A stretch of DNA of 6,585 nucleotides from an uncultured Acidimicrobiaceae bacterium. GTDB taxonomy: Bacteria; Actinomycetota; Acidimicrobiia; Acidimicrobiales; Ilumatobacteraceae. Shown one piece after another: positions 1 through 5,850 of this stretch. The stretch spans positions 1 to 6,585 of the forward strand of contig CAIXHI010000324.1 of assembly GCA_903919215.1 (NCBI GenBank), in the 5' to 3' direction. The position numbers were made by a program, and so were the translations under genes. Under the pieces are notes generated by a model. It was not told where the DNA came from. It saw only the letters and a program-made list of their open reading frames with translations, and did not search any database. How positions within the stretch are numbered: position 1 is the first letter of the stretch; each line of letters opens with the position of its first letter.

Positions 1-42
1 GTGGAAGTACGCGAACTCGTCGTAGTGGATGCGCTCAGCCAT
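1..42 (-). CDS. 5' end of an unidentified divergent gene (partial)
   Basis: Reading the minus strand from an ATG at 42-40 gives an uninterrupted 14-codon N-terminus, MAERIHYDEFAYFH, that runs off the window. The start is supported by a strong Shine-Dalgarno AAGGGG at 54-49 with 6 bases to the ATG, and by the promoter-like region just upstream. The fragment is too short to assign a family, and I do not recognise it. Its head-to-head arrangement with the acyl-CoA dehydrogenase gene suggests shared control and perhaps the same pathway, which is inference. Confidence 0.6.
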   Translation of the reverse strand, partial: MAERIHYDEFAYFH

Positions 43-66
43 CGAGAACCCCTTGCTCGTTGTGCT

Positions 67-105
67 GACCGTTCAACTTGTGACCGGTCGTTCAATAAGT
101 ATACT
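67..105 (+). promoter_or_regulatory. Candidate promoter and operator of the acyl-CoA dehydrogenase operon
   Basis: TATACT at 100-105 is one base off the TATAAT -10 consensus. TTGTGA at 78-83 could be a weak -35 with a 16-base spacer. Within that spacer and around the -35 lie a perfect 8-base palindrome GACCGGTC (82-89) and a direct repeat, GACCGTTCAA (67-76) and GGTCGTTCAA (86-95), 19 bases apart start to start. A protein bound there would cover the promoter, as TetR- or GntR-type repressors do. AGTATACT (98-105) is itself palindromic, so the minus strand also carries TATACT and could serve the divergent gene. No -35 is evident for that direction. Assignment is by pattern only. Confidence 0.5.
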
Positions 106-143
106 CATATCTGCACCGGTACGCCGAACAGAGGAGCCACGGT

Positions 144-1391
144 ATGGAAACAGCCCAGACGGTCGCGGCGTGGATCGCCGACAACTGGAGTACCGAGCTC
201 ACGTTGGCCGAGTGGTGGCAGCGGCTTGCCGACGCAGGCTACGCGTTCCCCACCTGGCCCGCAGGCCTCGGCGGCATGAATGCCTCGACCGCACAGGCGC
301 GCCAGATCAGCTCGGCGATCACTGCCGCTGGCGTCATCGGCGCCCCCATCGGCAACGGTCCGTCGATGGGCGGTCCGACGGTGCTGGCACACGGCACCCC
401 CGAGCAACAGCAACGCTTCGTCGGCCCGCTGGCCCGTGGCCGCGAGGCCTGGGCGCAGTTGTTCTCCGAACCCGGCGCAGGGTCCGACCTCGCCAGCCTG
501 GCCACCAGCGCCGTGCGCGACGGTGACGAGTTCGTGATCAACGGCCAGAAGGTGTGGAACTCGTTCGCCGATATGAGCGACTGGGGCATGCTGATCGCCC
601 GCACCGACCCCGATGTGCCCAAGCACAAGGGCATCACCTACATGATGATCGACATGAACCAGCCCGGTGTCGAGGTCCGCCCGCTGGTCCAGATGAACGG
701 CTACCCGGAATTCTGCGAAGTGTTCTTCACCGATGCGCGGGTACCTGTCGCGAACGTGATCGGCGGTATCGGTGAGGGCTGGAGCGTGGCCAAGACCACG
801 CTGGCCTTCGAACGCGCCGGCGCCGGTGGCAGCCGCGCCTCCGGAGCGATCAACATCGGTGCCGGATCGAAGGCGGGCAACCTCCACCAACCCGTCGGCG
901 AACTGCTGGCGAAGGCCAAGCAGGAAGCCAACGACCCGACGATGCGCACTGAGGTGCTGCTCAGCTCGCGCACGCTGATCAAGATGGCACGGCAGTTGGG
1001 GTGCACCACCGACCCGGTGCTGCGCGACCGGCTGATGCGGTATTACGCCAACAGCCAGGTCTACTCGTGGACCGGACAACGCGGCCGCGACAACGCCAAG
1101 TCCGGCCGCCCCGGGCCCGAGGTCTCCACGCTGAAGCTGCAGATCGCCCAGTTGGCCCACGAGTCACGCGACCTGTCGATGGCGATGCTCGGGGCGGAGG
1201 CGACGCTGATGGGCGACGCCACCTTCGAGGGTGGGCGCATCCAGCGCGCTGCGCTCGCCAGCCCAGTGCCGTCGCTCGGTGGCGGCACGAACGAAATCCA
1301 GCGCAACATCATCGGCGAGCAAACCCTCGGGCTGCCACGCGAGCCGTCGAACGACAACGTCATCCCGTTCCGCGAACTACGACGATCCTGA
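144..1391 (+). CDS. Acyl-CoA dehydrogenase family protein (FadE-like)
   Basis: Flavoenzyme of the acyl-CoA dehydrogenase family, expected to oxidise an acyl-CoA thioester to its trans-2-enoyl form using FAD, in the cytoplasm. The 415-residue protein has the usual length and order: a helical N-domain, the middle-domain flavin motif AQLFSEPGAGSDLAS (104-118), QKVWNS (135-140), and a C-terminal helical domain ending in GGGTNEIQRNIIGEQTLGLP (379-398). At the position of the MCAD catalytic Glu (E376, in YEGT) there is Gly380. Glu223, in AFERAG just before Arg224, aligns with the base position of long-chain and isovaleryl dehydrogenases, so catalysis through Glu223 is plausible. The start is fixed by GAGGAG at 131-136, 7 bases before the ATG. 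First gene of a four-gene run; 13 bases separate it from the next. The substrate is unknown. Family call is firm, specificity is not. Confidence 0.95.
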   Translation: METAQTVAAWIADNWSTELTLAEWWQRLADAGYAFPTWPAGLGGMNASTAQARQISSAITAAGVIGAPIGNGPSMGGPTVLAHGTPEQQQRFVGPLARGREAWAQLFSEPGAGSDLASLATSAVRDGDEFVINGQKVWNSFADMSDWGMLIARTDPDVPKHKGITYMMIDMNQPGVEVRPLVQMNGYPEFCEVFFTDARVPVANVIGGIGEGWSVAKTTLAFERAGAGGSRASGAINIGAGSKAGNLHQPVGELLAKAKQEANDPTMRTEVLLSSRTLIKMARQLGCTTDPVLRDRLMRYYANSQVYSWTGQRGRDNAKSGRPGPEVSTLKLQIAQLAHESRDLSMAMLGAEATLMGDATFEGGRIQRAALASPVPSLGGGTNEIQRNIIGEQTLGLPREPSNDNVIPFRELRRS

Positions 1392-1404
1392 GAGAGAAGC
1401 GCAT

Positions 1405-1854
1405 ATGCCCAGCCCGCGCATGACCGAGGACGAGATCTGGTCGTTCATCACCGACTCACACTCAGGTGTCATGACCACCTTGCGCCGCGACGGCTCACCG
1501 GTCTCGCTGCCGCTGTGGTTCGTGTGCCTCGACCGTCACATCTACTGCCGCACACGTGGCAAGAAGCTCGACCGCATCCGCAACGACTCGCGGGCCTCCT
1601 TCCTCGTCGAGGCCGGTTTGAAGTGGGGCGAACTCAAGGCCGTGCACCTGTCGGGTATCGCCGAGATCGTCGACATCGACGCCGACCTCGCACAGCGCTT
1701 CCGCGAAGAGACGGCGCGCAAGTACACCGGCTTTCGCACAGCGAACGAGGACATGCCGACAGAGACTGCGGCGCACTACCGCGAGTCCATGGGCGGCATC
1801 GTCCGGTTCACGCCCACGGGCAAGATCCTGAACTGGGACAACGCGAAACTGTAA
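1405..1854 (+). CDS. Pyridoxamine 5'-phosphate oxidase-like split-barrel protein (FDOR type)
   Basis: A 149-residue protein with the signature of the PNPOx-like split beta-barrel superfamily that binds FMN, F420 or related cofactors. GVMTTLRRDGSPVSLPLWFV (21-40) forms the first strands, RGKKLDRIRNDSRASFLVEAG (51-71) is the basic segment that normally contacts the cofactor phosphate, and LSGIAEIVD (82-90) follows. The C-terminus KILNWDNAKL resembles the WDxxKL ending seen in many members. The Lys/Arg-rich segment and single-domain size fit the F420-linked FDOR-B group (Rv1155-like), but an FMN-binding role cannot be excluded. The ATG at 1405 is chosen because GAGAGAAG at 1391-1398 precedes it by 6 bases; reading upstream in frame overlaps the dehydrogenase. 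It ends in TAATG, sharing one base with the next gene. A redox partner or protective role beside the dehydrogenase is inference. Confidence 0.88.
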   Translation: MPSPRMTEDEIWSFITDSHSGVMTTLRRDGSPVSLPLWFVCLDRHIYCRTRGKKLDRIRNDSRASFLVEAGLKWGELKAVHLSGIAEIVDIDADLAQRFREETARKYTGFRTANEDMPTETAAHYRESMGGIVRFTPTGKILNWDNAKL

Positions 1855-2492
1855 TGATCACGTCTGAAGGGTTCACGCTGCAGCAGGTCATCGACGCGTG
1901 CCGAACCCTTCCGCCGGCGGGGTTCAACCAAATCATGCGCGAGCACCCGCGGCCCCGTCCGGCGGCGACGCTGATCCCAGTCGTCGAGGTGGACGGGCAG
2001 GCAGCAGTGGTGCTGACGCGGCGCACACAGGGGATGGACCACGGTGGCGACTGGGTATTCCCCGGCGGTCGCCTCGACGATCAGGACACCTCGCACGCCG
2101 ACGCTGCCCGTCGCGAGACGGCCGAGGAGCTGGGTGTCGATCCGGAGCGGATCGAGGTCATCGGTCAGCTGACCACCCACGGGCCGATCATCACCGGCTA
2201 CGTGGTCGAGGTGTACATCGGCGTGCTCAGCGGCACCGGGCGACTGGACCCCGATGCAGGTGAGGTGTCCGAGATTGCCACCATTCCGCTGGGCGATTTC
2301 CTCCAGCCCGGGCGCTCATTTCGCGCGGCCATGAAGCCCACGAACCGGCATCCGGCCGAAACCGCTTCCCAGCTCAGTATGTCCAGCCTGCGTCACTACT
2401 CGATCGATGCTGATCACGACCTGTGGGGCCTGCAGGCCGAGATCCTGTTCGAGTTGCTCCGCCACCTCACCGCCGGCGCGCACGACTTCTGA
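1854..2492 (+). CDS. Nudix hydrolase, probable CoA diphosphatase-like (NudL/NUDT7 type)
   Basis: A 212-residue Nudix protein. The Nudix box lies at 71-95, with GGRLDDQDTS followed by RETAEELGV (87-95); Glu88, Glu91 and Glu92 would bind the metal. Asp78 stands where the first Glu usually is, and there is one extra residue before RE, as I recall for E. coli NudL. Upstream, LTRRTQGMDHGGDWVFPGG (54-72) resembles the LTxRxxxLRxHxGxVxFPGG motif of CoA pyrophosphatases. TGYVVEVYIGVLSG (114-127), the following GEVSEI, and a C-terminal HDLWGLQAEILFELL (188-202) also match that family's layout. Such enzymes split CoA or acyl-CoA into 3',5'-ADP and (acyl-)phosphopantetheine. Its ATG overlaps the preceding stop (TAATG, 1852-1856), indicating translational coupling. 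It may trim CoA or stalled acyl-CoA intermediates, which is inference. Alternative: another nucleoside-diphosphate-linked substrate. Confidence 0.9.
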   Translation: MITSEGFTLQQVIDACRTLPPAGFNQIMREHPRPRPAATLIPVVEVDGQAAVVLTRRTQGMDHGGDWVFPGGRLDDQDTSHADAARRETAEELGVDPERIEVIGQLTTHGPIITGYVVEVYIGVLSGTGRLDPDAGEVSEIATIPLGDFLQPGRSFRAAMKPTNRHPAETASQLSMSSLRHYSIDADHDLWGLQAEILFELLRHLTAGAHDF

Positions 2493-2519
2493 CAGGATGC
2501 AGGCCGGCACCGACCAACT

Positions 2520-2532
2520 GGAGCAACGAGTG
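2520..2532 (+). promoter_or_regulatory. Shine-Dalgarno site deciding the GTG start of the EthD-like gene
   Basis: GGAG at 2520-2523 lies 6 bases before GTG at 2530. An in-frame ATG at 2497 has only a poorly spaced GACAGG directly before it, partly inside the previous stop codon. The GTG start also leaves a short lead before the conserved KMIYLANRHP. GTG at 2530 is therefore preferred. Confidence 0.55.
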
Positions 2533-3252
2533 GACGTCCGACAAGTTCCCGCGAAGATGATCTACCTCGCCAACCGGCACCCCCGGCTGACCCGCGCCGA
2601 GTTCGCGGGACGTTGGAAGCGCCACGCCACCATCGGCGGCTCGCTCGATCCGCGAATTCGTGAGGTCGCGGCGCTGCGCTATTGCCTCACGCACGATCCC
2701 GCCAGCATCCTGCCGTCAGCGACCGACGAACACGACGGCGTGGCACTCTTGGCACTGCGCAGCCTGCTGTCGACACCTGCGATGGCCTCCCTGCTCGTGG
2801 AGAACGAAGTTGCCTACGCCGACGAGCTGCGCACGTTCGAACGCCCCGTGGAGGATTTCGCGTTGTTCACCGCCAGCGAGTTGCTCGTGGCTGGCGACGA
2901 GACGCCAGTCGTGGTCATCGATCTTGTGCGTCGTCGGCCGGAGCTGGCACCGAACACATACTTCCGCACCGACGACGAGGCTCGCGAGACCAACCTGGCC
3001 GAGAGCGGACTGCTCGAACTCGGGCTACGACGATGGGTTCGCAACGCGCTCGTGGGCACACCAGCGCGCGGCTTCGCGTACGACGCGGTGCACGAGCTGT
3101 GGTTCGACTCACTCGCCGCCGTTGCCGATGCCCGCACAGGCCTCGAGACCTACTTCGGTCGATCGGCGTCCATCACCGATCGCCCCAACTCGACGCTGTT
3201 GGTCACGACGGTGATCGAGCAGATCGGACCTGATCTGCCGGCGTCGAGCTGA
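2530..3252 (+). CDS. Two-domain EthD-like (dimeric alpha/beta barrel) protein
   Basis: A 240-residue protein that looks like two EthD-type ferredoxin-like domains in tandem. Domain 1 (about 9-120) opens with KMIYLANRHPRLTRAEFAGRW (9-29), typical of EthD proteins (first strand, then the xRxEFxxxW helix, with His32 after it). Domain 2 (about 126-232) opens with VVVIDLVRRRPELAPNTYF and has the clearest family stretch, AYDAVHELWFDSLAAVADA (183-201), followed by TYFGRSASITD and a closing strand TLLVTTVIEQI. EthD proteins are small accessory proteins found in catabolic clusters; EthD itself is needed for cytochrome P450-dependent ether degradation, and relatives act as oxygenases or cyclases. No catalytic role can be read here. 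The helix after the first strand of domain 2 lacks the Trp and His seen in domain 1. Starts 37 bases after the Nudix gene; an ATG at 2497 would add 11 residues. Confidence 0.8.
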   Translation: MDVRQVPAKMIYLANRHPRLTRAEFAGRWKRHATIGGSLDPRIREVAALRYCLTHDPASILPSATDEHDGVALLALRSLLSTPAMASLLVENEVAYADELRTFERPVEDFALFTASELLVAGDETPVVVIDLVRRRPELAPNTYFRTDDEARETNLAESGLLELGLRRWVRNALVGTPARGFAYDAVHELWFDSLAAVADARTGLETYFGRSASITDRPNSTLLVTTVIEQIGPDLPASS

Positions 3253-3276
3253 CGCGGTCCGTCACCGCCGAGGCGG
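3241..3276. terminator. Candidate hairpins between convergent genes
   Basis: GCGTC-GAGCT-GACGC at 3241-3255 is a perfect 5-base stem with a 5-base loop that spans the stop codon of the EthD-like gene. A second, tighter repeat CCGCC-GA-GGCGG lies at 3265-3276 within the last codons of the SDR. There is no T-run on either side, so these are not textbook intrinsic terminators, but they sit exactly where two convergent transcripts must end, in a gap of only 9 bases. Short GC-rich inverted repeats also arise by chance in this composition. Confidence 0.25.
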
Positions 3277-4065
3277 CAACACACCCTGCTCGACGAGTTC
3301 GGCGAAGTCGATGATGCGACCGGACACCGAGGTCGGCTGCTCGAGCATCCAGCACACCGCTGTGGCCACTTCCTCCGGTGTGTGCACCGACTCCACCGGG
3401 TCGTCGAACCCCGTGGCAGTGTGCATCAGGTGCCAGCCCTCGGTGGACATCTGCCCCGCGCGGAGGTTGTTGAACGCCACCCCGCGGCCGGCGAACTCAT
3501 CGTGCAGGCCCACCGTCATGCGCTCGAGGGCGGATTTCGTGACGCCGTACATCAACGGTGCCCCACCGGTCTGATAGTGGTGAGCGCCCGTCTCGGCGTC
3601 CGCGTAGGCACCCGCCTCCGAGCCGATGTTCAACACACGGCCGTCGCCGCGATCCAGCATCCCCGGCAACAACCCCTGGCACAGTCGCACCGGAGCCAGC
3701 ACCGTGATGCCCATTCCTGTCGCCCAGCGGTTGAGCGAGACTTCGAAGAACCCTCCCGCAGGCGTGTACGACGCGTTGTTCACCAGGATGTCGCACCGGC
3801 CTTTCCACGCGAGCACCCGCTCTACGATGGTCTCGACCTGCGCCAGGTCGTTGAGATCGGCCTGCACGGTGATGGCCTCAGCACCGATGGCGTCGAGCTC
3901 AGCCTGTACCTGCTGGAGTGTTCCTGGCATCACACGATGTGGGGTGTCGGTGGTACTGCGGCCCACTGCCACCACGTGAGCCCCTCGGCGCGCCAGCTCG
4001 AGTGCGATAGCGCGGCCGAGGCCACGTGTCGCCCCGGTGACCACAGCGACGTGTCCCTTAATCAT
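3262..4065 (-). CDS. Short-chain dehydrogenase/reductase (SDR)
   Basis: A 267-residue classical-type SDR, expected to use NAD(P)(H) to interconvert an alcohol and a ketone. Visible motifs are the Rossmann glycine motif TGATRGLG (10-17), Asp70 in the QADLND stretch, NNAS (96-99, NNAG variant), catalytic Ser149 in LNIGSEAGAY, and the YxxxK pair Tyr173-Lys177 (YGVTK). The tetrad Asn that normally lies in a VNLxGP-type stretch is replaced: GITVLAP (119-125) has Thr121 there. The ATG at 4065 follows GGAG at 4077-4074 with 7 bases, and overlaps the ligase stop as ATGA (4065-4062), so the two are translationally coupled. An upstream in-frame ATG at 4215 would lie deep inside the ligase and is rejected. 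It could act on a beta-hydroxyacyl-CoA or on a ring/side-chain alcohol of the ligase substrate. The substrate is not determinable. Confidence 0.93.
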   Translation of the reverse strand: MIKGHVAVVTGATRGLGRAIALELARRGAHVVAVGRSTTDTPHRVMPGTLQQVQAELDAIGAEAITVQADLNDLAQVETIVERVLAWKGRCDILVNNASYTPAGGFFEVSLNRWATGMGITVLAPVRLCQGLLPGMLDRGDGRVLNIGSEAGAYADAETGAHHYQTGGAPLMYGVTKSALERMTVGLHDEFAGRGVAFNNLRAGQMSTEGWHLMHTATGFDDPVESVHTPEEVATAVCWMLEQPTSVSGRIIDFAELVEQGVLPPRR

Positions 4066-5708
4066 GAGGTTGCTCCGGTGACGGGCAAGAGCGTCGGCAC
4101 CGGCAACCCCTCCGGCAGTTCGCCGGTCTCCAGCCACTTGCGCAATGTCGGCTTGACCACTTTGCCCATCGCGTTGCGCGGGTACTGCTCGACGACGTAC
4201 CACTCGACCGGCCATTTGTAGCGGGCGAGTTGCTCCTCACAGGTGGCGGCGAGCACCGCGCGCGACAGGTCGGCGCCGGCTGCGCCCGCGGCGGGCAGGA
4301 CGAAGCCGACGACTTCTTCACCCAGCCGCGGATGTTCGCGTCCGACGACCACAATTTCGGCCGCGCAGGACAAACCCTCGACGGCACGCTCGACCTCTGC
4401 CGGATACACGTTCGCACCGCCGCGGATGATCAGGTCGGAGCGACGGTCGAGCACCCACAGGTTGCCCTCGGCATCGAAGCGGCCGACGTCGCCGGTATGC
4501 AGTACCCCGCCGCGCAGCGCAGCCTGTGTGGCCTCGGGCCGGTCCCAGTAACCGAGCATCGTGGAGTAGCAGTTGGCGAAGTGCCCGATGGGCGTGGGGC
4601 CGACACAGATCTCCCCGTCGTCCCCCGCGGGGACCTCCGCACCATCAGCGTCGCGAATCGTGACCGAAACCTGTTCGTGCTCGACGCCCGACGATCCCAA
4701 CGGTCCGGCGGACCCGTCCGCAGCTCCACCGGTCACGCTCGTCGGCGCCTCGGTGAGCCCGTAGCCGAAGCCGAAGTCCGATCCGAAGTGCTCGCGATAC
4801 CGCTCGCGTAAACCTTCGGGGCACTTCGCCCCGCCGACGCCCAAATGTGTCAGTGATGCGAGCGAGGCCGGATCGATATCGGGCCGGGTCAACAGGTCGT
4901 ACACCGTCGGTGGGGTCGAGTACATCCGTTGCACGCCGAACTCCTGAATCCACTCGGCGACACCTACCGCATCGATCCGATCCATCGGCACGATGACACC
5001 GCCGTTGAGCATCGTCTGCACGGTCGACAAGACCTGCATGTTCAAGATGGTGAGCGGAAGACACACACCTTGTATCAGCGCCGCTGGGTCGCGCCGCAGC
5101 AGCGCCGCTCCGGGCAGCAACATGTTGTGCTGACTGTGCACGACACCTTTCGGTGAACCCGTCGTACCGCTGGTGTACGAAATCGCCGCCGGTGCCAGCG
5201 GGTCGACCTCGCCTTCGGGTCGGTTCGCCGGGTCGGTATCCCGCCACCAGGACCCGGGGTCGGTGATCTCGACGGCGATCGCCGGCACCGCGGTCCACGG
5301 GCGAACGGAGGTGATGGTCTGCTCGGTCGCGACCAGCAAGGACGCACCGCTGTCGGCGAGGAGGAAGCACTTCTCCGGGACGGCCAGGTGGGTGTTGATG
5401 CCCACCCAGATCGCGCCGAGACGCATCGCGGCGAGGAAGGTGATCACCACATCGCTGGTGTTCGGAAGGCAGGACGCCACACGATCGAGCGGCTGGACGC
5501 CAGCAATGTGCAGCGCAGCCGCGGCGCGGTCGACGGCACCGCGCAGTTGTTCATAGGTGTACGACACGCGACGGTCGGCAAGTGCCGGGCGCGACCCGTA
5601 CGTCGCTGCCGCGTGGTCGACGAGCGATGCAACAGAGGGAGGAATCTCTGGGATTGCCTGCGGCTGGCGCCGAATCAAACCGTGGACGGCCAAGAACTCG
5701 TCACTCAT
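4062..5708 (-). CDS. Acyl-CoA ligase / AMP-dependent synthetase (ANL superfamily)
   Basis: A 548-residue adenylate-forming enzyme that would convert a carboxylic acid, ATP and CoA to acyl-CoA, AMP and PPi. The core motifs are intact and in order: the P-loop YTSGTTGSPKG (178-188), FGYGLTE (314-320), TGD with Asp407 (405-407), the hinge region DRRSDLIIRGGANVYPAEVE (421-440), and the C-terminal NAMGK with the catalytic Lys516 (512-516). Length is standard for the family. The start at 5708 is preferred because GGAG at 5721-5718 precedes it by 9 bases, and MSDEFLAVHG leads directly into the N-domain; extending to 5885 would read through the divergent control region. First gene of a ligase-SDR pair, divergent from a FadR-type regulator, which suggests acid-induced control. 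Residues setting acyl specificity cannot be read by eye; long-chain, aromatic or steroid acids are all possible. Confidence 0.95.
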   Translation of the reverse strand: MSDEFLAVHGLIRRQPQAIPEIPPSVASLVDHAAATYGSRPALADRRVSYTYEQLRGAVDRAAAALHIAGVQPLDRVASCLPNTSDVVITFLAAMRLGAIWVGINTHLAVPEKCFLLADSGASLLVATEQTITSVRPWTAVPAIAVEITDPGSWWRDTDPANRPEGEVDPLAPAAISYTSGTTGSPKGVVHSQHNMLLPGAALLRRDPAALIQGVCLPLTILNMQVLSTVQTMLNGGVIVPMDRIDAVGVAEWIQEFGVQRMYSTPPTVYDLLTRPDIDPASLASLTHLGVGGAKCPEGLRERYREHFGSDFGFGYGLTEAPTSVTGGAADGSAGPLGSSGVEHEQVSVTIRDADGAEVPAGDDGEICVGPTPIGHFANCYSTMLGYWDRPEATQAALRGGVLHTGDVGRFDAEGNLWVLDRRSDLIIRGGANVYPAEVERAVEGLSCAAEIVVVGREHPRLGEEVVGFVLPAAGAAGADLSRAVLAATCEEQLARYKWPVEWYVVEQYPRNAMGKVVKPTLRKWLETGELPEGLPVPTLLPVTGATS

Positions 5709-5749
5709 GTTCGGCTGCTCCGCATCCCGTCTAAGGTCCCCATCGCAAT

Positions 5750-5755
5750 ACAGTA
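5750..5755 (-). promoter_or_regulatory. Candidate -10 for the ligase-SDR operon
   Basis: On the minus strand these bases read TACTGT, fitting the TANNNT pattern of actinobacterial -10 elements. It abuts the 5755-5771 inverted repeat and lies about 40 bases upstream of the ligase start codon. No convincing -35 was found. Confidence 0.3.
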
Positions 5756-5771
5756 TCCTGGATGCCAGGAT
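5755..5771. promoter_or_regulatory. Perfect 7-3-7 inverted repeat, candidate operator of the FadR-type regulator
   Basis: ATCCTGG-ATG-CCAGGAT is a perfect inverted repeat of 17 bases in the divergent region between the ligase and the regulator. Its TGG-NNN-CCA centre resembles the palindromes with a short centre, consensus TNGTNNNACNA, recognised by FadR-subfamily GntR proteins. It touches the candidate -10 of the ligase operon and lies upstream of the regulator's own candidate -10, so binding could repress the ligase-SDR pair and affect autoregulation. The assignment to this regulator is inferred from position and symmetry. Confidence 0.55.
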
Positions 5772-5793
5772 CGATGCATACCGGTGCTGCAGA

Positions 5794-5799
5794 TAGCAT
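5794..5799 (+). promoter_or_regulatory. Candidate -10 of the FadR-type regulator gene
   Basis: TAGCAT fits the TANNNT actinobacterial -10 pattern and lies about 50 bases before the ATG at 5851. There is no recognisable -35. Low confidence because such hexamers are common. Confidence 0.2.
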
Positions 5800-5850
5800 G
5801 CGGCACCGTTTGGAGAGCAAGTTGCGCGGCACAACCGGGATGACAACCAC

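Noticed and set aside
1..279. Plus-strand open frame from the window edge
   Set aside because: Overlaps the divergent promoter region and the dehydrogenase start in another frame; composition is shadow-like, and the minus-strand start at 42 has a strong Shine-Dalgarno.
105..1160. 351-residue open frame antisense to the acyl-CoA dehydrogenase
   Set aside because: Composition is low-complexity Gly/Ala/Arg/His-rich as expected of a shadow frame in high-GC coding DNA, with no family motif, and the plus strand encodes a clear dehydrogenase.
1515..1853. Upstream extension of the Nudix frame into the PPOX gene
   Set aside because: The extra residues are an Arg-rich out-of-frame reading of the PPOX gene; the Nudix protein starts naturally at the TAATG overlap at 1854.
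3265..3276. CCGCC-GA-GGCGG as an independent intrinsic terminator
   Set aside because: A 2-base loop is too tight, it lies inside SDR codons, and there is no T-run; kept only as part of a low-confidence hairpin pair.
3382..4221. 279-residue plus-strand open frame across the SDR
   Set aside because: Shadow of the SDR and ligase end; no recognisable motifs, while the minus strand has complete SDR motifs.
4230..4811. 193-residue plus-strand open frame across the ligase
   Set aside because: Antisense shadow of the ligase C-terminal half, with no motif of its own.
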